DNA of 64,000 bases from Aldrovandia affinis (lineage: Eukaryota > Chordata > Actinopteri > Notacanthiformes > Halosauridae), in assembly GCA_029706075.1 (NCBI GenBank), contig JAINUG010000039.1, positions 840,001 to 904,000 on the forward strand, read 5' to 3'. Shown here one piece after another: positions 1 to 15,200 of this stretch. The notes under the pieces were generated by a model. It was not told the origin of the DNA, searched no databases, and saw nothing but the letters and a program-made list of their open reading frames with translations. Position 1 is the stretch's first letter. Each line of letters opens with the position of its first letter. A program made the position numbers and the translations under genes.

Positions 1-21
1 GGAGGTCATGGCGGTGGAGAG
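1..21 (+). CDS. penultimate coding exon (3' end only) of an unidentified gene
   Basis: The window opens inside what looks like a coding exon ending AGAG before a GTAACG donor at 22. Read in the phase that joins the exon at 2025, it gives EVMAVER, with the Arg codon split AG/G by the intron. Only seven residues are visible, so the assignment rests entirely on phase agreement with the downstream terminal exon. Confidence 0.45.
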
Positions 22-2109
<2,088 letters not shown>

Positions 2110-4100
2110 CCACGAGGTGAACAAGCGCACCCCTGCTGGCGGCGTGAGGAACTGCAGAAGGGGGCCCCTGTGAGCAGAAGAGGGAAGAATAGCCTGCAGT
2201 GTTGATTACTAACCCCGCTGCATGTGGGCAGCGTGGTCCCAGATGCTGGACTTTCCAACCGAAGAGCCACGTGGCGCATGCGAGACATCAAGATGATCCT
2301 TGTAGTTTTTCTTCACAAAAATTATTTAAAGTGATTTCTTTGCTTTTGACCTTTAAAAAGTCAAAATTATTGAAAGATGTAGTAAATTATGACAGTTAAG
2401 ATGAAACCTATGTTTTTTGTTTTGTTTTCTGCCTCTAGCCTTAACAAGAACAGGTTAAAAAATAGCTCTTCAACTCTGCTCTGTGACTGGCAAGCGTGTA
2501 GGAGGTGTTGACGACAGAGAGGCTTCAATAACTGTGGAGAATTTCTTATAGGAAGGTCAATCATTGACTACCCTTTTTTTGTATTTTTTATTTAAGCATA
2601 CAGTAATTTGCTGTCTTTGAATGCTAGATGGCAGAACTGAGTAAATATTTGAGAGCTGCATCGAAGGGAGTGGGCTATGGTCCCTCTTTTCACCCAAACG
2701 GTATTAACATGGGGGGTTGCGGGGTGACAGTGCAGATTGCCTTGTATACTGGTAACCCCTGATTGCATGACACAGAACCCCCGGGCCTAGCAACGGTGCT
2801 GATTGACACAGAACCCTCGGGCATAGCGACGGTGTTGATTTTGAGAGCTGAGATGACATCACCCAAACGGGTGTGTCTCCTCCAAGAAAAGGCCGACTGC
2901 ATTTTCTCACGTTGGCTAGCAACTATACAAAAAAGGTGTTCTTTGCGTCGTGGTGTTCATCCGTTCAAATTTCTGGGTTAAGTTTGTAACGGCTGTTTAT
3001 GTTTTGAAACTTGCCCTCGAAAGTTACTTTCAGCTTCCTGCCTTAACCTTGAAAAAGAAGAGGGTTTGGTTGAGTATCTACTGTAAATACTGTAAACGTG
3101 TTATAAATGATGACATACTTTTTGGAAAAAAAGTGCAGAGGGAGGGTGGGTGAGTCTTTCTTAACCATGTTATCTGACATGTAATCTTATGTATGTGCAC
3201 CCACTAAAGGACAAATAGCACAGCTTCTATTTGAGGGGTTCAGTGTTTCCCCATTTCCTGACAAACTTGCTGCCTCCACACCCCCCTGTCCTCACAACCA
3301 TGTATAGGATGCTGTGGTCCCATGTTCCTTGGTATAGATGTGAACTGGAGATCTGTTGTATTTAAGATTGAGTTGGGAACGAGGTTTAAGATGGGCAAAG
3401 TTAACTTGTCAGGCATTACTCTGGTGGACAGGACAATCCCTCCATCCTGAAAACGTTCTCTTCCATGGCTTTGCTACCACTACAGGGGTTTGTATGTTCA
3501 GTATTCCACCTCCCTGTGAACCTTGTTTTTTTGGAGAAAATTGAGCATTCCTGACCCTTTTTTTTCTTCCCCCTCTTAGGGCCAGATTTACTAAACGACT
3601 ACACCTGCGCAACACCTGTTTGTTTTGTTTTTTTCCTAAAAGGAGTAAAACTTTAAATGTTAAAATGATGAAAAAGAAAGAAAAGTTGGAAGAAAGCAGA
3701 GAAAGTTTTTAAGTTTTACCTTTAGTTTTATCTTTTTATTCCTTTTACAAACGCAGGTGCAAACTGGTGTAAACGTTTTAAGTAAATCTGGCCCTTAAGA
3801 CCGCTTTCACTTGGGACTCGTCGATCAGCCTGCAGGAGAAAGCAGTGAGCGATGAGAGCAGAAATATGGCGGTCAGACTCCCACACTGTACAAACAGGAA
3901 GTGATGGAGGGTGAGAAGAGCAAAGGCAATGCAGAGGCCCTTCCCCCCCACATTCAAACAAATGTGATATCACTTTCAGAGACAAAAAACATCTCTTCCC
4001 CCAATTAATTGGGAGTTTATTTTCTGTTAAATGCACCTTGTAATTATACTGTTTTTGTAACCCTCTTTGTTGTAATAAATTTACAGATGAACAAAACATT
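2110..4100 (+). other. probable 3' UTR of the unidentified gene
   Basis: The sequence after the TAG is AT-rich and non-coding. The first convincing AATAAA on the plus strand lies at 4074-4079 in a T-rich context. The interval includes a Harbinger-type MITE at 3579-3794. The end of the transcript is a guess from the polyadenylation signal alone. Confidence 0.3.
3579..3794. mobile_element. PIF/Harbinger-type MITE with TTA target duplication
   Basis: Terminal inverted repeats start GGGCCAGATTTACT at 3579 and are mirrored at the right end (AGTAAATCTGGCCC, ending 3794). The element is flanked by TTA on both sides (3576-3578 and 3795-3797). A 3-bp TTA duplication is the hallmark of PIF/Harbinger elements. 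It is 216 bp and has no coding capacity. Most of an incidental 171-codon minus-strand open frame here is explained by this element and its flanks. Confidence 0.7.
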
Positions 4101-7100
4101 TTGAGTGATTTTAAAAAAAAAGTGCTTAATGAAGTGCGAGTTTTGGAACACAGACGTAAATTACAACAGGAGCCAAAGGTTTGCATTTCCAAAAATTTAA
4201 TGAAAAAGGTTTCTTTAACAAGAAAAAATGTCTGTAAATTCATCGTGTGGTAACTTGATAACCTTAGTGTAAAACTGAAGTTTAGGTTTTTACTTTTTGC
4301 TCTTAAGAAAGCAAAACATATTTTTCTTGTAGTAAGTAATGCATTCGTGTCATTACAAGGTCTTCAGTTGGCTGCGAGAAGACAACAGCACAATTCCAAT
4401 AACAAGGTCATCTAACAAGTTCATGGAACACAATAAATCCCATCGGTGAACACACAGCAATAGTATTTCCTTCTGAATTTTAAGAACGACATGTTGCACA
4501 ATGTGCAATAAATAGCATGGGTAGTGTTCCTTCAACGCTGAGGTCACACCACTAAATAGAACTGCGAGTATCAACTGTGTCAGAAGGAAAAGGCGGATTC
4601 GTGACAATCCTTCGGTTACCGCAGCCTCCTCGCTGTTGGCTGTTTTCACGGTTTATGAGCAGGGGGGTGAACACAAACAGAAGACCTGCGATAGTGAAAT
4701 GCACTTTCCCTTTCTCCGCCTCTCCCAAGGAAAGGGCTTCTAGATTCAGTACACAGAGCGGAGAAACAACACTACAGATAACCCACTGGAATGTTGGCCT
4801 ATAGTGCAGGGTTTCTCAGCGTTTTGCAACAAGAGGTCCACTTGCATGCGTGTCATAAGGTCCGCAGCCCCGCGCCCCACTGCGACTTCAAAACAAAATA
4901 AAGGCTTAAAAAAAAAGAACAAAAAAAGATAATAGTTTAGAAAATGCGTTTACCTTTCTTCCATTTTTTTGGTTAATTTCATCACAATGAAATTCACATT
5001 GCTCGCTTGAATCGATTCAATGGTTGGACTTCACCTGGCACAGTAAGTGTTCATCGATTACCCAGAAACACTGCGCTTTCGTCCCCGCCGTTCGCGGAAC
5101 AGAACGACGGTAGGGCTCATCGTTCCAGAAATGAAGCGATTGCTCAGCTATGCAGTAATGTGCGTGCGTGCGTGCACCACAGGACAGCTTAAGTGTAGAT
5201 GCAAGTTACTGAAATGATTTTCTCCTATTTTGATGTTGTCAGGCATCCTAAGAGATCCAGCAGTGAGTGGGCCTGTCTGGGAACTGTCCTGGTGGCTGAC
5301 AAACCTGGACCTGAAAGAGCCCGCCCTGCCAATGGCGTTCACTCTTGCCCTCGGAAGAGCCAGTAGGGAGTGCAGGCTGTGTGGTTATTCAGCACTCAGT
5401 CGACCAGTTAAAGCAGTCGACTGCACAGCGAACACACCTCGCCTGGTTTCTGGGGTCTGAATTGGTTGCCGATTTTGAAACCCAGCATAACCTGCCGCTC
5501 TCCGAGGGCAAGCGTGAACACCAACGTTTAACCCGTATTCCTTATCTGTGTCAGCCGCAGTCAGGCTTCAGGGGTCTATTTCAGTCTCGAAGAGGAAGTT
5601 GGCATGTGGCGGAAGTAGTTTATCTCTTATTCAGCATTACACAAAGTGGATTTTCCTCTGCTGGTGTGTGGTTTTCTCAATCCAACACAAACCACAGACA
5701 AATGATTATTCCAACCCATGCAGTGCCCTTGGGAAGGGGGAGGGGGTGTCTAATGAAAATAACACACCTGTAATGAGAACAGGCCCGCTGCACGTATAAA
5801 GCATCTCACAGTAGGTGTTGCTGATCTAGGATCAGTTTTGCATTTTAGCCCATAATGGATAAGGTTAGTACATGGACAGGTGAAAACCTGATTACGGGCC
5901 CTGGTGTCCACAGCCACACCCGAAGATCTGAGTCTACCGCGAACACTCTGCTCTGCAGGCGGTGATACAGTACGTTCCTGCAGAAACAGTTAAGCTCTTC
6001 TGTTAAGCCAAGCACCGAGCCAGTGGCGTCCACTGGAGAGCACCAGGTTCCTGGCCTTTGTTGCAACTCAGATCTTAATTACTTAACTGGAAACACAAAA
6101 GTGGGTGGGAAGTGGAATCGTCTGTTGCATAACGGGTGTCAATCAGCCATTGGTTAAAAGTAGTGATGGGGGGGGATGGTGTGTCATGACACCAAAAGTG
6201 GGTGGAGCTAGAATTACCTGTCAAATACTGACTTGTTTGAACCAATAAAAAGGTTTCGCTCGTCACAATAAACCACAATAACTGGTTCAAATCGGTGACT
6301 GGTAGCACAAGGTAGCTCCAGCCATTTTTGGTGGCATAACACCTCATTCACCCACCACTAGTTTAAAGACCTCTATTAAAATATGAAGTGGAAGAGTAGA
6401 GTTTCTCCTTAATTTTTACTTTTTTATTTTTAATCATGAGGATGTGGATCTCTGGGACCTGGAGTCAGCACCAGGGGACTGCAAAAGTACAGTATGATGC
6501 TTCTGGGCCAATCAATCATCTGAACTTATCCAGTTCCTTGTACATGACTGTGCTCATGCTCTCAAGGGCTCGACTCCTCAGGAGAACAGCCATAACTCAC
6601 TGATCTAAAGATGGCTGGTATCCATCCCATGCCAGCAACCAACCCAACCAGATAACAGAAGGGTCCGAGGATGTGCACTGGCACTGTGCGGAATCAATCC
6701 GAACAAAAGCACGTCCAGAGTCTCACCTGCCAACCCCCCGTCACAAAAAACTACTTCCCACTGGGAAACATACATGACAATTGCATGTAACAGGTCATGG
6801 AAAATTAGCCACAGAATAGTAAAAAAAAAACATAAATCACTTTCTTTGACAGATAGTTCTTCGACTTCATTAGTGTGCTTTGGTTGTCTGTTCTGGCCGT
6901 GTGGTTGTAAAAACGAGCAACAGGTTCGCCAAAGTGATAAAAAGGTACTTCGTAAGGGCAGGGACAAACAGGCCTTTCCCTCAAGCCCCCAATATTCACA
7001 AACCTTTTCCTTCCTTTGCAGTCAGGATTGGAGGAACTAATGCTCTGGGACTTGAGGGAAATCACGTTAGACTCGAGTCTAACAGTAAGAACCACTGGTG

Positions 7101-7745
7101 GGCCCTCTTTGTAAAGCAATGGTAATGCCACTGTTGCCAAGGTGACGGCCACATTTGTTCTATGTTGGGAGGGGGTGTTGTGATGGACCTCTTCATCATC
7201 ACTGAAATTTACTTTGGATTATAGACAGTGTTACCTCAGTTGTGTCCAAAAAGCTTGACTCCCTTTACAGATATAGGGGGATACACACAATAGTGCACCA
7301 AAACTGATACCCCTACACATAGTTTTAAAAAGCTGTACTGAACCCACAAATCACTATCAAGGAGATACTGCACACAAAGGTACGTTCCTCTCTCCAAACC
7401 CGTGCATACTCTTGGAAGAACTGGAGGGGGGGGGAAACTGCCATCATTCAAACAGATTTACATCTCCCCATTTAAAAAAGAGAAATGGAAGCGACAGGAA
7501 AGGAAGCATGCTAAATCTAAGAGTACAGGGGATGACAGGAGACGTGCTATCACAGCTTCTCCAACTGCCAGATTTCATCAATGCCTTCTGACCAATCAGG
7601 CGCGTCACATAGTAGTCCTTCAGCAAATACAGTCCTCCGTTTGCATCCGAGGCTCTTTTTAATGAACACTTGGGCCATTTTTCATCAACATGGAGATTTC
7701 GCCAAATTGTCCAGCCCCCCACAAACCCCACCCCTACTTTACAAC
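4101..7745. other. intergenic DNA between two convergent genes
   Basis: No exon with recognisable protein similarity and splice sites was found on either strand. Open frames are short and overlap in several frames. The stretch separates the 3' end of the left-hand gene from the 3' end of jade3. Confidence 0.4.
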
Positions 7746-7763
7746 CTATAAAAATTCATGAAT

Positions 7764-7769
7764 TTTATT
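7764..7769 (-). terminator. jade3: candidate polyadenylation signal of jade3
   Basis: TTTATT on the plus strand is AATAAA on the minus strand, about 570 bp beyond the jade3 stop codon. It defines a plausible 3' UTR of roughly 7745-8339. No other evidence for the cleavage site is available. Confidence 0.45.
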
Positions 7770-8339
7770 TAATTTCTTTTTTTTTTTTACCGTCAAATAA
7801 ATATTTACACAACACTGGGGGGGGAAACAATGGCAGCCCTAGATAAGACATGGTGAAGGTGTTAAAACCCAGCTGTGCGCGGAGTCATAGGCAAAGGAAG
7901 AACGAACAGACAAATATTGCAATCTCGCCTTTCTCAGCAAATAACACAGTGTAATGACAGTAACACGAGCGAGCAGGAGGGGGGCGGGATGCCTGACGGA
8001 GCCGCCTGCCAGATGTGATCACATCCGGAGAGAGAAGTTAAATAATCAGCAAAGGACTACATTGATCGACGTGGGGGCTGGGGGATGGGGGTGGTGACTG
8101 AAGGGTGGGAGGAACGGGGGGCGTCCACGAAAAGATGGTCTTCTGGCTCACGTCTCGAGAGCACAGGAGCTCCTCTCAGCTGCAGACCCCAGTGTGTCGA
8201 GACGTGACCCCCCATGAGAAACGTAACGTGAACGTGGAACGTGGAATGCGGGGCGGGGTGGGGGCTGGGGGCGAGGAGCATGGCACTTGTGACAATCTCA
8301 GAGAGAAGAAACGGAAGTAGCATAGGTAGGCGCGGGGCA

Positions 8340-9260
8340 TCACCTCTGCACAGAGGCCCTGGAGCCCAGCGCCAGCTTGCCCCGGCTGCCCCCTTTGCTG
8401 CTGCTGTAGTCCCCCCGGCCCGGGCTCTCCTTGCCCGGCCTGGCCTGTCTCCGCTTGCCCTTGGCCTCCGGCTCCGAGTCACTGAGCTCCAGGTCGGGGC
8501 AGTACCCGTCGTTCTCCTGGTAGGCCGGCGCCTTGCCCGGGTGCCGGTCGGGGGCGGACTTGGTCCAGGGCCGCTCCTTGGCCGAGCCCTTGCGCGGGAG
8601 CTTGTCGGAGCCCCCGCAGGTCCTCAGTGGTCCGTACCAGGCAAACCGTGGCCTCTTTAAGGGACCGGCCAAAGTGCTCCACGCCCGGCTTGCGGAGGCC
8701 CCACCGGGCGCCGTCCTTGCGCCCCCCAGCGCCCGCCGCGTATTTACCGCCGCCGTCCTGCTGCTCGACGGGGTCTGCTGGCAGGAAGTGTCTCGCTGGG
8801 GCGCCGGCCTCTCCATGACCCCGTTGGATTTGGGCGGGCGGGCGCGCTGCGGGGGCAGCTCCGGCTTGCCCCCGCGTTGGAGGAGCGGCCGTGGAGGGCG
8901 GCGTGGAGCGCCAGCGGCTTGCCCGACGGTTTGACGGGCGGCGGCGGAAGCACGCCCCCTCCTCCCCCTTCCCCTCCACCGTCGCCCTCCCCTCCCCCTC
9001 CCCGCGGGACCGGCCCGAGACGGACAGGAGGCCGTTGGCGTGCTCCTCTCTCCGCCCCCCCCCCAGGTGCTGCAGGGACTTCCCGCCACCACCGCTCCGG
9101 TCGTACACGTTCCCGCTGGTGTCCGGACACAGGGGCCCGTTCCCGGATTTGGAGCTGGTCTTCCCGTTTCCCAGAGTCACTTTAGGCATCTTCAGTTTCA
9201 ACGTTATTCTCGGAGGAGGCCGGAACAAGGTGCTGTCCAGTGTGTAAGACAGAGGGAGAC
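8340..9260 (-). CDS. jade3: jade3 terminal coding exon with four apparent frameshifts
   Basis: The acceptor is TTTAAG/GT at 9261-9262. The two leading bases complete the Gly codon of the previous exon, followed by [12 protein letters not shown] and [17 protein letters not shown]3-like sequence then jumps frames: [11 protein letters not shown], then [12 protein letters not shown], then GGKPELPPQ with KSNGVMERP, then [11 protein letters not shown] with TEDLR, then [19 protein letters not shown] to the TGA at 8342-8340. Junctions lie near 9005-8945, at the C5 run 8869-8873, between about 8780 and 8690, and at the C5 run 8611-8615. The pattern fits three missing bases and one extra base, mostly in homopolymers. 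Consensus error is the likeliest cause. Confidence 0.85.
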
Positions 9261-12200
9261 CTTAAAAAAAAACGAAACAAAGCAGAGACATTTCAGTTAA
9301 GCCCTACGTTACCTCTCAAAACCATTAAAACGCCCCCATCTCCCCACCCAGAACTAATGGCACTTTGTCAATTTTAAATGCAGCATTTAAAACTCCCTCT
9401 TACCAGCCTACCTACGTGAATCATCCCCCTGGTTAACTGACAGTGTAGTATAACGGTTAAAGAACTGGGCTTTTAACTCAAGTCGCAGGTTCGATTTGCA
9501 GGTGTGCCACTGCCATTATACCCTTGAGCAAGGTACTTAACCTGAATTGCTTCAGTAAATATCCAGTTGTATAAATGGACTGTATGTAAAGAAATATAAA
9601 AATAAGTCGCTCTGAATTAAAGTGTAAAAAAGTGTAAAATGCTAACCCCCCACCCCCACCACCGTCCTGTTTGAACCCCAGTCACCTGCAGACAGCTCCT
9701 GGTTGATCAGCTGCACCTGCAGGTTGAAGATCTGCTCCTGCGCTTTGCTCTGGGACAGTTTGAGCTTCTCTCTCCGGCTCACCATGTAGCACAGGTTCCT
9801 CACCTGCAGTGCCACAAAGACCATGAGTTAGAGCGAGGCCGTCGCAACGGACATCAGACCCCCACCCTGCCGTGCCTCTCAGGGCCACCTGCACGGCCAG
9901 AGAGCGACATGTCTGCCGGCAGGATGGCGTTCGCTCAGAAAAGTTTCGCGTTCGCATACATATCGAAAACCGGTGAAAGGGGAACTCATGTGGCAAAAAG
10001 AAAATCAGGGGAAAAAAAGGAAGAGAGCAAATCCAAAATACCAATTCCAAGTAAAATGATCTCCGTATTGAGGAAGAGACCCAATGTTCGTAATGGAAGA
10101 CAAGAAGGGTTACATTTCAGACCAAATGTCATGCCATAAATACTAAGATTTACATTCAAACTAAACAAAACGCCTCACTTCAAAACACTGCCCTTGCTTT
10201 CCGATGGAATTTTAGCATGCATCCCCAGCACCCTACAAGAGTCCTCACACTGCACTACACATTTATTTATTTATTTTTTAGATAGATAGATAGATCCTTT
10301 ATTGTCATTGTCATTGTAACACGAAATTGAAATGCCAACCAGTCAGTGCAATGTTACAAACAGTATATACAGACATCTAAGAATAAAAAAATATCAGTAT
10401 ATTTTAAACCTCAGGTTTGCTCTCCTGCTTTCCCCTCCCCTCCCCCACCCCAACCTTTCTCATCCGCCCCATTCGCCAGCTCGGATCCCTACAACCGACC
10501 ATCGCCACGACGGCGGTCGCCACGACGGCGGTCGCCACGGCGGCGGCGGCGCGGGGTCACCCACCCTCTCCAGGTCCTGCCGCAGGTGCATGAACATGCG
10601 CATGCGCGTGTGCACGCTGTCCTCCTTGGGCTGCAGCAGCAGGTTCTCCTCGCCCTCCTTGGGCGGCAGCAGGGCCCTGTTGAAGTTGCTCTTGCGCTTC
10701 AGCTTCCAGTACTGGAACACAAAGTCGAGCACGAGCTGCGGCAGCCCCATGTCCTGGGCCAGCTCCTCGGGCCGCACCAGGGCGTAGAACTCCTCCTCCA
10801 GCTCCTTCAGCTTCTGCGCGCGCAGGCCCAGCTTCTCCGTGTCGGTGGGGGCCTTGTGGCGGGCGGGGCTGAGGCCCGGCGGCTCCCCCCCCCCGGCCTT
10901 GGACTTGCTGTGCTTCAGGCAGTAGGACTTGAACTTGACCTCGTCGCCCTCGTCCAGGATGGTCTTCATCTCCAGGCTGTGCTCGAAGGCACAGGTCACG
11001 TGGAAGGGGATGGTGCAGCTCTTCACCGAGCACTGTGCAGAGGGGGGGACATTATTGAGATCCCACATGATTTACAGACAAGCCACCCTCCGTGAACACT
11101 TTATGTATCCAGAAAAATGTCAAAAGATGACCGTTATACTGTAATTAGAGGGCCACAATGGAAACAAGTTGGCTTTTCGCCATCTTTTGTGTGTTATCCT
11201 CTGCAATTTGCGGCATGCATTATTGTGATGTCGTGTATCAAGGGTATGTGTGTTCGCATTGTGTATATCTATGTCTTTGTTTAAGTTGTCAAATAAAACT
11301 AACTAACTAATTACGGTTAAGCATTTTTCATTTCAGATTTCATTCAGATTACATTTGTTTACATAAATTATTCATTCATAAATCATGAAAACAGATGAAT
11401 TGAGGATGACAGGCAGGGATAATGAATGCTATTTATTTACTTGGGGTATTCAAGTCCAGGCTTGATGCAGTACTGGATATCCTCCAGACTGTAGGTAAAT
11501 GGCGAGCCTAGACTGGCCGAACGGCCTGTTCTTTTGATTAAGTATCCTCATGCATGTATTTGGCGATCCCGAGCAGCAGTGTGAATGTGGGCGTGAGGCT
11601 CCAGCCCCCTCACCTGGATGCAGGCCCCGGTCTTCAGCTTGCAGAGGCTGCAGATCAGAGACCAGCGGCTGGGTGGGATGTGGGACACCTTGGTTATGGG
11701 CTCCATCCTCTCCGGACAGGCGATGCTCACCTGTGGCCAGAACAACATGCTGAATTATCACACACACAGAGAGACACAGAGACACACACACACACAGACA
11801 GACACACACTGCATTTAAATGTTGCATTTAAATTCACACTCTCTTGAAATATAATGGGTTTACACTCTACACCCGCTTTAAATGGAATAGGTTTACACAA
11901 CGTTGTTCGTGATGTTTTAGGTGAAATGTTAATTGATTCAGCTGGTACTTGTCAATGTGTGTAGGTATTTTAACTTCTGACTTCCAAATGCACTTTCCTT
12001 TAGTTTTTTCTGTTGTGTACTGTATGTTCTGTCTGTAACCTATTTGCTGCTATGTTGCCCAGGTCTCCCTTGAAAAAGAGATCGATGATCTCAATGGGAC
12101 TACCTGGTCAAATACAGGTTAAATAAAAAAATAAAAAAATTAAAAAATAAAAAATTGGGGGTCCAGGTTTGGCACGGTGTAAGATGGCGGACGTGAGCGA

Positions 12201-15200
12201 GCGGCCCCACCTCGGGGATCCACAGGGCACAGCTGACGTGGGCCCACTTGGTGCCCGCCCGCGTGGCCTTCATGGCGCCGCCCTTCTTCGGGCACAGCAG
12301 GCACTGGGGGTCGATGCCCAGAACGCAGGTCCTGCAGAGCCAGTTTCCATCTGGCACCTTAACAATGCCGTAGCAGGCCTATGGGCACAACGCACTGGGT
12401 TATATATATGCCATTTAGCAGACGCTGTTATTCAAAGCGACTTACAGTAGTGAATGCATACATTTTTCAGTATATGTGGTCCCAGTGGGAATTGAACCCA
12501 CAACCTAAGCGTTGCCAACGCTGTGCTCTACCAACTGAGCCACACAGAACCACTTGTTAGAACGGGAGCTGGGGTGAACGCTGACCCAACACACCGGGCT
12601 AGAATGGAAGCTGGGGTGAACATTGACCCAACGCACCGGGTTTTAATTAGAGGCTGGGGAGATATATTGTGGCTTGTCTTATTATTGCCAGGAGAGGACT
12701 TGCTTAAAACAAATGCAAATCCACTCAGATACAAACCAGCTGAAATCAACAGCTGAACATCCAAGTGCCAGAAATTGAACACCGATCCAAGAGCTCAAGT
12801 AGCCAAGTCCCTTGGACAGGACAGGACAGAAAGAACCTCGCTCCACAGTAGGGCCCCCCTGCAGTAGCTAAAGGATCTAGAGGGTGCTCGATTGTGTGGC
12901 ATGCTGGGAGGGGCGTCTCTCTTCACCTGATGCACGCAGATGTTGCACTTGTCGCAGAAGACCATGTCGTTGCCCTCCTCGCTGTCGGGCGAGCGGCACA
13001 CGTCGCAGATGACATCCTCGTCGTACTCGATGCCCAGCCCCTCCTCCGTCTCGATGGCGTGGTTCATGCTGTCATGGCACTGCCGCTCCAGGGCCTCCAT
13101 GACGCGCTCCATGGTCAGCTCGTCCACTGCAGCCTCACCTGAGAGACGCATGCAGAGGCGCCCACACACACACACACAAACACACACAGGCACACATGCA
13201 CACACGCACACGCAAGCACGTAGGCACGCATGTACACAGACACACAAACACAGTCACACGCAGCGAGAGAGAGGCAGAGACGCAGAGAGAGAGAGAGTTA
13301 GAGAAAGAGAGGGGAGAGAGGCAGAGAGAGGGAGAGGCAGAGAGAGAGAGAGAGTAATCTATGACACATTCCTCACAGGATTGGAGGGATCTGCTACACT
13401 GATCAAACAGCAAGATGCCAGGTTTTATGAGTTTTTCCTCAAGAAGTCTAGAAAACAAAAGTAGTAGTGTAATTGTAATGCAGTTTATCAAAACCATACT
13501 GGTCTTTGGAAGAACACAGAAAAGTATCTGCACTCTCAATATGTGCCACTTCCATTTAGTCTACGTTTAGTCTAAAGTGTATGTTTCTTTATTTTTCTGT
13601 GACAATACATTTGAGGTAAATCAAGATGGTATGTGTATGTACTGCAGCTAAAAACTTGAGTGCTTGTGTTTTCAGCAGCGTTACAGTAGACACAGGATCG
13701 GTCGAAAGGACAGCCACATACCAAAACTTGAACTGACCCGACAAGTCTACACTAGACTAGACAAGGCAGTGCGCTATGATGAACTATGCCAAACAAAACC
13801 CACCTTCTCTTGTTTAAAACACAGGGAGAAATTCTACATACAGAGGAAACTAAAAACAGGGATGGGTAGATAAAGACATGCATTGACTACAATACTCGAA
13901 ACCCCAAGAGATGGATATACTTGATAGACTTGAACTGTGCACTTCCATTTAAGAGCTTACAGATGAATAATAATAATATAATAATAATATAATATATGCC
14001 ATTTAGCAGATGAGCTAGTGAATGCATACATTTTCAGTAAATGTGGCCCCAGTGGGAATTGAGCCCACAACCTAAGCGTTGTTAACGCCATGCTCTACCT
14101 ACTGAGCCACAGAGAACCACTCAAGATTACCCTTCAAGCATTACCCATACACTTACCAATTCCACCCCATGGCCTTCTACAGTCAAATGGCTGTTCCCGA
14201 GACCTCCCCTCCCCTCTCCCATCTCCCCCAGTGCCCCCCCTCCCCTTACCCATCTCCCCAGTGCCCCCCCTCTTACCCATCTCCCCCAGTGCCCCCCCTC
14301 TTACCCATCTCCCCCAGTGCCCCCCCTCTTACCCATCTCCCCCAGTGCCCCCTCTTACCCATCTCCCCCAGTGCCCCCCCACCCATCTCCCCAGTACCCA
14401 TCTCCCCCAGTGCCCCCCTCTCTTACCCATCTCCCCCAGTGCCCCCTTACCCCTCTCCCCCAGTGCCCCCCCCCTCTCGTACCCATCTCCCCCAGCTCGG
14501 CGTTGAGCTCCTGCAGCCAGTACAGGTCCATGTCGTCCAGGTCGTAGCGGCACATGGCCTCAGCCAGCTCCAGGATGTTCACGTATCCCGGCTCCGTGGG
14601 CTCCTGGCTCCAGCACTGGATGTACTTCCTCTGCCGGGAGAACAGGCTCTCCTTCGGCTTCTCCGCGATGATCCTGTGCACACAGGGGAGAGAGAGAGAG
14701 AGAGCAATATTATTATTATTATTACAATACATTGTATTTGTAAAGCACTTACAGACGGTGCAGATACCAGAGGAGAGGAGTGTGCGTGCAGCACTGTGGG
14801 AGTGAGGAAGCTGAGTGAGGTGGATAAGCGGCAAGGCCACTTTCAAGGCTTTCTAGGTGTGGAGCCAGAGTTTGGAGTTTGCCCTATATGTCATAGGGAG
14901 CGCAATGCAGGCTATGGCGGACGGAGGATCTTCGATGATTTCAATTCGGTCAGTCTGAGGGGTCTTGGACATTCCGCAGCCTTTTTAGTAAGTTGGAGGC
15001 CAGGGCTGGCATGAGGGCATTACAGCAGTCCAGTCGAGAAGACATTTATTAATTGTTCTGCATCAGCAAAACAGCAGTGTTACTCAGCGTGGGGGGGGGC
15101 TCACCTGAGAGACGGCTGGGGGATGGTCTCGGGGCTGGCGGGGACCTGGACCCCCTTCTCCCATTCCTGCCTCCAGGTGTCCGCCAGCAGGTAGTAGTCC

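Noticed and set aside
3728..4243. 171-codon minus-strand open frame
   Set aside because: It runs through the right end of the Harbinger MITE and probable 3' UTR. There is no domain or splice support.
8340..9260. jade3 as a pseudogene because of its broken last exon
   Set aside because: Nine other coding exons have intact frames and splice sites, conserved sequence resumes after each break, and clear breaks lie at G/C runs, as does one of the two in rp2. Sequencing error explains this better.
10346..11095. 249-codon plus-strand open frame opposite jade3 exon 8
   Set aside because: It is the antisense shadow of a GC-rich coding exon.
12405..12551. Possible genuine tRNA genes at the tRNA-like heads
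   Set aside because: A and B boxes are present, but bodies are SINE-like, the acceptor stems do not close, and many copies share the same non-tRNA tail.
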